Below, piece by piece: positions 5,325 through 10,826 of a stretch of DNA of 10,826 bases; position 1 is the first letter of the stretch; every line of letters begins with the position of its first letter. The stretch is taken from contig MGPL01000060.1 in the NCBI GenBank assembly GCA_001797415.1, forward strand, positions 1 through 10,826, read 5' to 3'. The position numbers and the translations under genes were made by a program. The stretch is from Deltaproteobacteria bacterium GWA2_55_10. Its GTDB lineage: Bacteria; Desulfobacterota; GWC2-55-46. Below the pieces are notes generated by a model that ran no database searches, was not told where the DNA came from, and saw only the letters and a program-made list of their open reading frames with translations.

Positions 5325-6671
5325 CTACTTTATGTACTTCGTTACGAGGTCTTTGGTGTTGCGGGCGTTCAGTCGTTCGAAGTAGAGGTCGACCTTCTTT
5401 TCTATCACTGCCTCTATCGCCTGCCTGCGGGCCTGGTCCATTGTCCAGATACGCTCCTTGAACGGGCCAAAGCCCTTCTTCCTCGTCTTATATATGAACT
5501 GCTCTTCCGTATCGGCCGGCTTTCTCTCGTCGGAGTGCTTTTCAGTGAGGTGAGCGTATATCTCCTTCTTCAGGTCCTCCGGGAAGGCCGGGTTGTCATA
5601 GACGATGTTCTGGAAGCCGGTCGCGAGATGCACTTCCGACGCGCCGTTCTTTGTAAAGAGGTCGAAGGACTCATCCGGCAGGGTGGACGCGCCGTGCTGC
5701 ACGACGCCTGAGAGGCGATAGACCTCCCTCGATACCTTCGAGAGCCTGGCTATGGTGTCGAAGTCGACCTTGACCTTGGCTATGGTGCCGTCCGGCAGGA
5801 CTACGCCGCCGTGGGCGGTGCCTGTCTGGATGCTTATCTTGCTTATGCCCTTCCTGCCCTTGGGCACAGAGGCAAGGAAGCCGTCCATGAAGGCCCGGAG
5901 CTCTTCCTCGGTCGAGTTCTTGCCGCCGACCTCGCCTATCTCTCCGCCTACGGATACAGTAGTCCCGGCAGGCTCGTTGGCCCTTATGAACTCCGTAAGG
6001 ATGGCCGTGGTCTCGAAATTCGGCCTCTGCTGCTCGATGACCGTGGGCTTGGAGAGGTCGACCACGGTGGAGGCGTCGATGTCTATGTTATAAAAGCCGC
6101 CGTCGATGCCTTCCTTTATGAGCTTCTTGAGGTCGGCTATCTCGGCGTCCTTGTTCTGGCCGAACTTCTTCGCGTTTATCTGGAAATGGTCGCCCTGTAT
6201 GAAAACAGGCCCCCTGTAGCCCTCTTTTATGGCAGCCGCCAGGCAGCAGGCAGTGTACTCCGCGGGCCTCTGCTCTGTGTAGCCTATCTCGGATTTCGCT
6301 ATCTCGAATATGAATGTCCCGGAGTTGTTCTTTATGGCAGACCTGAATATGGCGCGGCAGGTGTCGTATGTGAGGCCCCGTATATTGATGGCCGGGACCG
6401 TGAATCCACCGCACTCGCCTTTTCCAAAAGCCTCGTATAGGCCCTGTATGGAGGCTGACCTTATGCCGAGGCTGCCTGCTATGAACTTTATAAGCCGCAT
6501 GGAGAGGTCCCTCACCTCATCGTTGGAGTTGAAGACTGCGTTGTAGATGAGCCTGTCTATTACGGCCCCGCGAAGGAGCCTCTCGTCGAGCACTTCGACA
6601 GCGCCCTCTGTCACCTCTTTTACCGCGCCCTTGAGCGCATCATAAAGACTACCGACGGACTTGAATTCCAT
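5325..6671 (-). CDS. Class II (metal-dependent) fructose-bisphosphate aldolase family protein, long form
   Basis: Class II aldolases use a divalent metal to cleave or form fructose 1,6-bisphosphate from dihydroxyacetone phosphate and glyceraldehyde 3-phosphate (cytoplasm; glycolysis and gluconeogenesis). The catalytic barrel starts near residue 90 (FTVPAINIRGLTYDT). It keeps the Asp161-His162 pair (QGDHFQ), NIDIDAS (195-201), Glu244 (GGEIGEVGG), His287 (QTGTAHGG) and His326 (VVQHGAST), which correspond to the metal and substrate residues of the family. At 448 residues it is about 100 longer than classic members, mainly through an N-terminal helical extension (1-88) plus a basic C-terminal tail. 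It could act on another ketose bisphosphate such as tagatose, so I give no symbol. The start ATG has a strong AGGAGG site just upstream. It follows the glycosyltransferase by 26 nt and precedes efp by 63 nt, suggesting cotranscription. Confidence 0.88.
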   Translation of the reverse strand: MEFKSVGSLYDALKGAVKEVTEGAVEVLDERLLRGAVIDRLIYNAVFNSNDEVRDLSMRLIKFIAGSLGIRSASIQGLYEAFGKGECGGFTVPAINIRGLTYDTCRAIFRSAIKNNSGTFIFEIAKSEIGYTEQRPAEYTACCLAAAIKEGYRGPVFIQGDHFQINAKKFGQNKDAEIADLKKLIKEGIDGGFYNIDIDASTVVDLSKPTVIEQQRPNFETTAILTEFIRANEPAGTTVSVGGEIGEVGGKNSTEEELRAFMDGFLASVPKGRKGISKISIQTGTAHGGVVLPDGTIAKVKVDFDTIARLSKVSREVYRLSGVVQHGASTLPDESFDLFTKNGASEVHLATGFQNIVYDNPAFPEDLKKEIYAHLTEKHSDERKPADTEEQFIYKTRKKGFGPFKERIWTMDQARRQAIEAVIEKKVDLYFERLNARNTKDLVTKYIK

Positions 6672-6697
6672 GTCCCCTCCTTTCCCTATCCCTCAGC

Positions 6698-7366
6698 TCA
6701 ATTTTTGTAATAATATGAATAAAGCCTCTCGGGCTTCATGCCTGCGTAATAGAGCGCCAGGATGAAGAGGTTCCTCAACGCATTCCTCAGCACCCCTCTT
6801 TTGGCCCAGCGCCGGCTTGATGTCGCCACGCTCTCTTTAAGAAGGACGACCCTGCCATATTGCCTTAACCTTCTAACACAATCGACATCTTCCATCAAGG
6901 GTAGTTTCCTGAAGCCTCCGGAGTTCAGGAAGGCCTCTTTCCTTGCGAAAATGGCCTGGTCGCCGTAGATAAGGCCCAGGACAGACGCCCTCATGTTTGC
7001 CCCTGCCTCAAGTAGCCTGAACCTCGACCCTTTTGCCGAAACCGAGAGCCTGAAAGCCCCCCCGACGACCCTTTTGTCGCCAAGCGCGGCAAGGACGCCA
7101 TCTCGCCAGCCCTCTGGCAGTAGCGTATCGGCGTGGAGAAACAGGAGCGCCTCGCCTTTGGCCTGCAGCGCGCCTGCGTCCATCTGGCCGCCTCTGCCCC
7201 TGGCCGTTTTTATGACCCTCGCGCCGGATAGAAGCGCCTCGCCAACAGTATCGTCCGTACTGCCGCCGTCAACGACGATGACCTCTGCCGCTTGCAGCGC
7301 GGAAAGCACGGCAGCCCTTATGTCGGCAGCCTCGTTCAGGGCCGGTATTATGACGGAGATTTCCAA
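6698..7366 (-). CDS. Family 2 glycosyltransferase (TIGR04283-like)
   Basis: The 222-residue product is a compact GT-A glycosyltransferase of family 2 (PF00535). It opens with ISVIIPALNEA (residues 3-13), then VVDGGSTDDT (31-40), RGRGGQMDAGA (56-66) and the metal-binding FLHADTLLP (76-84), a DxD variant. Acceptor-side motifs are YGDQAIFARKEAF (134-146), PLMEDVDCVRRLR (156-168) and SSRRWAKRG (183-191). The RGRGGQMDAGA, YGDQAIF and SSRRWAKRG blocks are typical of the TIGR04283 subgroup, which is often near radical SAM or selenium-related genes in other genomes; none is visible here. The substrate is unknown. A hydrophobic patch at 199-207 may touch the membrane. The start codon is TTG at 7366, since no ATG or GTG lies nearby and homologues begin at this point. 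It is 41 nt after the kinase gene and 26 nt before the aldolase. Confidence 0.88.
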   Translation of the reverse strand: MEISVIIPALNEAADIRAAVLSALQAAEVIVVDGGSTDDTVGEALLSGARVIKTARGRGGQMDAGALQAKGEALLFLHADTLLPEGWRDGVLAALGDKRVVGGAFRLSVSAKGSRFRLLEAGANMRASVLGLIYGDQAIFARKEAFLNSGGFRKLPLMEDVDCVRRLRQYGRVVLLKESVATSSRRWAKRGVLRNALRNLFILALYYAGMKPERLYSYYYKN

Positions 7367-7375
7367 ATCTCGTCT

Positions 7376-7384
7376 ATTATAGCA
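7376..7384 (-). promoter_or_regulatory. Extended -10 promoter at the glycosyltransferase start
   Basis: TGCTATAAT on the minus strand is a perfect TATAAT with an extended TGn element. It sits in the 41-nt gap after the kinase gene, with 9 nt to the TTG start codon. No good -35 box is visible at 16-18 nt, as allowed for extended -10 promoters. It would start the glycosyltransferase-aldolase-efp transcript within a few bases of the start codon. Confidence 0.55.
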
Positions 7385-7407
7385 GACAAATCCGGGCGCG
7401 CACCCGT

Positions 7408-9768
7408 TTATGACAGGAGTTTTCGGGCGAGTTCCAGGAGCTTTTTGGGCTCAAAGGGCTTGAGCACGTAAGGGCAGCCGCTCCTGGCGAGGAAGTCCTT
7501 TACGTCCTGGCTGAAGACGTCGCCTGTGAGTATTATGACCTTGTCTTTCAAGTAGGCGTGTTTTTTCTGGACGTTCTCATATAGATCGGTTCCGCCGTAG
7601 CCCGGCATCTTTACATCGGTAACGAGCAGGGCAAACTTCTCCTTATCCAGCAGGTCGAGCGCCTCCCTGCCGTCCCTCGCGGTCTCGACGCTGAAGCCGT
7701 TGCTGGTAAAGATGCCGTGCAGGGTCTCCCTGATGGACTTCTCGTCGTCCACTATCAGTATCCTCCTGCCCTGGGGAGGAGCCGCCTGTTCATTCTCCGC
7801 CGACGCATCGTCCGCGTCCTTCCACAATGACCTGCTGACAATCGGGATCTCGACAATAACAACCGCGCCGCCTTCGTCAGGGCTCGCCATCTCGATGGTG
7901 CCGCCGTGCTCGGTCACTATGCCGTGCGTGATGGAAAGGCCCAGGCCTGTGCCCTTGCCGACCTCCTTGGTGGTGAAAAACGGGTCGAATATCTTGTTTA
8001 TTATCTCCCTGGAGACGCCGGGGCCGTCGTCCTTGAACGATATCCTTATCCTGCCCGCTTCGCTGCGCGTGGAGATATGGAGGCTCCCCTTGCCCTTCTT
8101 CGACACCATCGCGTCTTCGGCGTTGTTGATTATGTTGATGAAGACCTGCTGCATCTGGAAGAGATCGACCATAGTCCTTGGCAGTTTATCCTCCAGGTCG
8201 AACGAGACCTTTATGTTGTTCGCCTTCAGCGAGTACTCCCGGAGCTCTATGGTGTGCCTTATGATGTCGTTTACGCTGTGGTATTCCCTCTCGGTCTTCT
8301 TCGCCCTCGCGAAGGTGAGGAGGTTCTGCACTATCTTCGCGGTCCGGAGCGACTCGTGGTAGATCTTCCTCAACTTGTCCTTGATGTCGTCGAGCTTCTT
8401 GTCCCCGGGCGTGTCCATCAGTATCTGGCTGAAGCCCATTATGCCCATGAGGGGGTTATTAAGCTCGTGCGCTATGCCGGCCACGAGTTTTCCCAGGCTG
8501 GAGAGCTTCTCTGAATGAAGGAGCTGCTCACGGAGGAACTTCTCCTGCGTTATGTCCCTGGCAACGTGTACGCTCGCCCATACCTTGCCTTCGTTGTTGA
8601 AGACAGGGAAGGTAGTGACGCTGTAGCTGCCTCCGAAGACCATGTCATCGACCTCGGCGCTCCCGATCTCGCCGGTCGCGAGAGTCCTCGAATGGGGGCA
8701 GACGGTCTTCGCCTCGGACCGGCAGTACAGGAGCTCGTAGCACTTCCTGCCGATAAGCTCCTCCGGCGTCGAGTTGAACTTCCTCGCCAGCACCTTGTTT
8801 ATCTTGATTATCCTGTACTCGCTGTCGTGGATGGAAATGAGGTCCTGGATGGCGTCGAAGGTGGCCACCCACTCCTCCTTGCTCTTTATGACGAGTTCGA
8901 AGAGCTTGGTGTTCTCCTCCGCCCTCTTTTCGAGCGAATCGAGCATGCTGTTGAAGGCCGCCGCCAGGTATCCTATCTCGTCCTGGGCATCGACCTTAAT
9001 CCTCTCGTTGATGCCGGCCTTGCCGTCGGCTATCCTCTTTATGACCTCGACGTTTCGCCTTATGGGGCCTGTGATGGACCTCTGTATGAGGATCGAGAGC
9101 AGTATCCCGCCTATTGAGATTGCGAAGATGCCGGAGAATATCCACTGGTTCCTGCCCTTCGCGAGCACGTCATACATCTCTGAAAGGGAGGTCCTTATGA
9201 CGAGCACTCCCCTTGCGTCCTCGCTCGCGTGGCAGCTCTTGCACTTGGGTTTTTTCTCTATTGGTTGCAGGTAGGTAAGAAGCGGGACGCCGTTGTTATC
9301 GTCTATGTAGTAGACCTCGCCCCTGGACCAGTCTCCCCTGAACTCGGCGAAGGCCTTCCTGAACTCCGGGGTGTCGACGCCCCTGGCGATATTCTCTTTT
9401 TCCTCCGGGTGGTCTCTGAGCCACTCGGGCCTTATCTCGCCGAACTCCTGCTTTACGGCGTCGATGGTCTTCATGTCCCTGAAGGCCTCTTCGACGCCGT
9501 TGCTCCGCACGATATAGACGCTCTCCACGCCGTGGGTCTTGCCGATGGAGCGCACCAGGTGGCGGGCAAGGTCGGCCCTCTCCTCGAGCATGTCCTCGTA
9601 TATGGCAGTGAGGACGGGCTGGGCCATTGTCCTGGAGGCCCTGACCTTCTCGTCGAGGAGCTCTTTTTCCTTGTTCCTGATCTCCCAGTATATGGATATG
9701 ATTACGCCGACGGTGATGAGCCCGACTATGAGGACAAGGATCCTGGAATGTAAGCTTTTCTTGAGCAT
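7408..9768 (-). CDS. Hybrid sensor histidine kinase with a CxxCH (c-type heme) sensor domain
   Basis: The 786-residue inner-membrane kinase has helix 1 (residues 10-28), an extracytoplasmic sensor (about 30-207) and helix 2 (208-228). A HAMP linker (229-281), a PAS domain (about 299-407), a HisKA domain with phospho-acceptor His434 (GIAHELNNPL) and an HATPase domain follow. The ATPase has Asn548 (NIINNAEDAM), DDGPGV (580-585), FDPFFTTK and GKGTGLGL (604-611). A C-terminal receiver has Asp674/675, phospho-acceptor Asp718 (TDVKMPG), Thr748 and Lys770. The sensor ends with Cys176-Lys-Ser-Cys179-His180, a c-type heme attachment motif in the layout of Tll0287-like heme domains (PF11845), so a redox or heme-ligand signal is likely. 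The PAS contains Cys343, Cys349 and Cys357. With no output domain, the receiver probably passes phosphate on or modulates the kinase. The start ATG at 9768 has only a poorly spaced AAGG before it. Confidence 0.93.
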   Translation of the reverse strand: MLKKSLHSRILVLIVGLITVGVIISIYWEIRNKEKELLDEKVRASRTMAQPVLTAIYEDMLEERADLARHLVRSIGKTHGVESVYIVRSNGVEEAFRDMKTIDAVKQEFGEIRPEWLRDHPEEKENIARGVDTPEFRKAFAEFRGDWSRGEVYYIDDNNGVPLLTYLQPIEKKPKCKSCHASEDARGVLVIRTSLSEMYDVLAKGRNQWIFSGIFAISIGGILLSILIQRSITGPIRRNVEVIKRIADGKAGINERIKVDAQDEIGYLAAAFNSMLDSLEKRAEENTKLFELVIKSKEEWVATFDAIQDLISIHDSEYRIIKINKVLARKFNSTPEELIGRKCYELLYCRSEAKTVCPHSRTLATGEIGSAEVDDMVFGGSYSVTTFPVFNNEGKVWASVHVARDITQEKFLREQLLHSEKLSSLGKLVAGIAHELNNPLMGIMGFSQILMDTPGDKKLDDIKDKLRKIYHESLRTAKIVQNLLTFARAKKTEREYHSVNDIIRHTIELREYSLKANNIKVSFDLEDKLPRTMVDLFQMQQVFINIINNAEDAMVSKKGKGSLHISTRSEAGRIRISFKDDGPGVSREIINKIFDPFFTTKEVGKGTGLGLSITHGIVTEHGGTIEMASPDEGGAVVIVEIPIVSRSLWKDADDASAENEQAAPPQGRRILIVDDEKSIRETLHGIFTSNGFSVETARDGREALDLLDKEKFALLVTDVKMPGYGGTDLYENVQKKHAYLKDKVIILTGDVFSQDVKDFLARSGCPYVLKPFEPKKLLELARKLLS

Positions 9769-9978
9769 ACCTTAGCTGTACGGCCTCTGGAGAGAGATGC
9801 TGTTAAAAACCTGCTCGAACGTCGACAAACACGGCGCTGCGGGGTATGCCGCGGCTTTTTTGCTGGATTTTCCGGGTATTTATCCTTATCGGATGGAATG
9901 CGGGATTATTTTAGCTGTTTTTAGACGTGGAAGGTAGAAAAAAATACTTTTTTGCCGGACAATGACGGAGAAAACAGC
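9769..9978. other. 210-nt intergenic region between gpsA and the sensor kinase
   Basis: Both flanking genes are on the minus strand. The stretch is AT-rich near gpsA (A- and T-runs around 9936-9952) and GC-rich near the middle. It should hold the gpsA end and the kinase promoter. The only clear structure is a terminator-like hairpin in plus-strand orientation at 9836-9861. A minus-strand TTGTCG with TAACAG 17 nt away is a weak promoter candidate. I recognise no riboswitch and no small gene. Confidence 0.5.
9836..9861 (+). terminator. Terminator-like hairpin with T-run on the plus strand
   Basis: GCTGCGG (9836-9842) pairs with CCGCGGC (9849-9855) around a 6-nt loop, with one G-T wobble, and is followed directly by six T's (9856-9861). 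The orientation is plus, yet no plus-strand gene precedes it. It may end antisense transcription across the kinase gene, end an unseen small RNA, or be chance. Confidence 0.45.
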
Positions 9979-10826
9979 TTACTCGCCCTTGAGGTCGCGG
10001 TTCATGAGCTCGAGCACGGCCTCTTTGGGCTGCTTGCCGTTATACAGGACACCGTAGACCGCCTCGGTGATTGGCATCTCTATCCCGTAAGAGAGGGCCA
10101 GTTCCCTTGCCCCCCTGCAGGTCTTAACGCCCTCGGCAACGGCCTTCATGCCGCCGGTCGCCTCGGCAAGGCTCTTTCCGCTGCCGAGCGCAACGCCTAC
10201 CGTGTAGTTCCTGCTCAACGGCCCGGTGCAGGTAAGTACGAGGTCGCCGAGGCCTGAGAGTCCGGAGAAGGTCGCGGCCTGTCCTCCCATCCTGACTCCA
10301 AGCCTGGCCATCTCAGCCAGCCCCCTTGTGATGAGGGCGGCCCTGGCGTTGTGGCCGAGCCCGAGCCCGTCCGAGATGCCGGAGGCTATCGCCATGACGT
10401 TCTTTAGCGCGCCGCCAAGCTCGACGCCTATTACGTCGCTGTTCGTATATACCCTGAAATAGCCGGTCGAGAAGGCCTCCTGCACCTTGACGGCGGCGTC
10501 CGTCGAATCTGAAGCAGCCGAGAGCGCTGCCGGGAGCATCCTGCTGACCTCGGTCGCGAAAGAGGGCCCGGAGAGGGCGACCGTGGAAACACCCTTTCCT
10601 GAGAGCGCCTCTTTTATTATGCCGCTCGGCGTAAGGAGCCCCTTCTCCTCTATGCCTTTTGTGGCGCTAACTATGATCGAGCCGTCCTTTATATGCTCTC
10701 TCGCCTCTGAGAGCACGTCCCTTAGCCCGTGGGAAGGCACGACGCTTACTATGAGATCAGTCCCCGCGAGGGCGTCTTTGAGGCTACCGAAGGGCGTTAT
10801 CTTCTCCGAGAGCCTAACGCCGGGCA
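9979..10826 (-). CDS. gpsA: Glycerol-3-phosphate dehydrogenase [NAD(P)+], 5' end missing
   Basis: GpsA reduces dihydroxyacetone phosphate to sn-glycerol 3-phosphate, the backbone for phospholipid synthesis (cytoplasm). About 281 residues are visible; roughly 50 N-terminal residues, including the NAD-binding glycine motif, lie beyond the right edge. The frame is open to the edge with PGVRLSEKITPFGSL, then IVSVVPSHGLRDVL and SATKGIEEKGLL. The core motif LSGPSFATEV follows, then GVELGGALKNVMAIASGISD with the catalytic-site Lys. NARAALITRGLAEMARLG, TFSGLSGLGDLVLTCTGPLS and the C-terminal MPITEAVYGVLYNGKQP complete it. These match the family without gaps and the stop at 9979-9981 is at the normal place. 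A GTG at 10740 is internal and not the start. The sensor kinase lies 210 nt downstream on the same strand, far enough that cotranscription is uncertain. Confidence 0.96.
   Translation of the reverse strand, partial: PGVRLSEKITPFGSLKDALAGTDLIVSVVPSHGLRDVLSEAREHIKDGSIIVSATKGIEEKGLLTPSGIIKEALSGKGVSTVALSGPSFATEVSRMLPAALSAASDSTDAAVKVQEAFSTGYFRVYTNSDVIGVELGGALKNVMAIASGISDGLGLGHNARAALITRGLAEMARLGVRMGGQAATFSGLSGLGDLVLTCTGPLSRNYTVGVALGSGKSLAEATGGMKAVAEGVKTCRGARELALSYGIEMPITEAVYGVLYNGKQPKEAVLELMNRDLKGE

Noticed and set aside
5811..6440. A 209-codon plus-strand open frame opposite the aldolase
   Set aside because: It lies antisense to a conserved enzyme, shows no recognisable protein features, and matches the pattern of shadow frames elsewhere in the window.
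7906..9117. Two long plus-strand open frames (about 200 codons each) opposite the sensor kinase
   Set aside because: They are mirror frames of a GC-rich coding gene, have no family motifs, and the kinase on the other strand is fully supported.
9769..9978. Riboswitch upstream of the sensor kinase
   Set aside because: No conserved core of a riboswitch class I know could be found on the minus strand; only A/T runs and one opposite-strand hairpin are seen.
10226..10740. gpsA starting at the GTG at 10740
   Set aside because: The frame stays open to the window edge and the upstream residues (PGVRLSEKI, DLIVSVVPSHGL) match the GpsA family, so the real start is outside the window.

Overview
The window is a housekeeping stretch of a fairly GC-rich Gram-negative-type bacterial chromosome. 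Several traits fit an uncultured Desulfobacterota- or Nitrospirota-like lineage: heavy use of ATA (Ile) and AGG (Arg) codons, a heme-motif sensor kinase, a long-form class II aldolase, an EF-P with a PGNWRG loop, and a TIGR04283-type glycosyltransferase. This placement is an inference; no rRNA or taxonomic marker is visible. There is no CRISPR array, tRNA, rRNA, phage gene or complete insertion sequence.

Layout, left to right. (1) 1-1612, minus: the first two thirds of comEC (DNA-uptake channel). It runs off the left edge and is split into two frames by an apparent single-base frameshift near 960-965. (2) 1737-2477, plus: a membrane-anchored DUF1499 protein, divergent from comEC. It converges on uvrC with only 2 nt between the two stop codons. 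(3) 2480-4336, minus: complete uvrC (nucleotide excision repair). (4) 4337-4691: a 355-nt non-coding gap holding the uvrC promoter, two perfect 12-bp hairpins, an inverted pair of REP-like palindromes and the bidirectional efp terminator. (5) 4692-7366, minus: glycosyltransferase, class II aldolase and efp in transcription order, closely spaced, probably one transcript with an extra promoter before efp. (6) 7408-9768, minus: a hybrid histidine kinase with a CxxCH motif in its extracytoplasmic sensor. (7) 9769-9978: a 210-nt gap. (8) 9979-10826, minus: gpsA, cut at its 5' end by the right edge.

How the genes relate: gpsA (glycerol-3-phosphate for phospholipids), the aldolase (triose/hexose phosphates) and the glycosyltransferase (possibly envelope glycans) are broadly central carbon and envelope functions. 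efp supports translation of proline-rich proteins, uvrC repairs DNA, and comEC imports DNA. The kinase probably senses redox state or a heme ligand, but no partner regulator is in view.

I found no convincing new multi-gene system. The points most worth checking are the EF-P loop with Asn where other lineages modify Lys or Arg, a UvrC lacking the fourth iron-sulfur cysteine, three genes whose extended -10 boxes lie only 8-9 nt from the start codon (suggesting leaderless mRNAs), the hairpin/REP cluster before uvrC, and the comEC frameshift.
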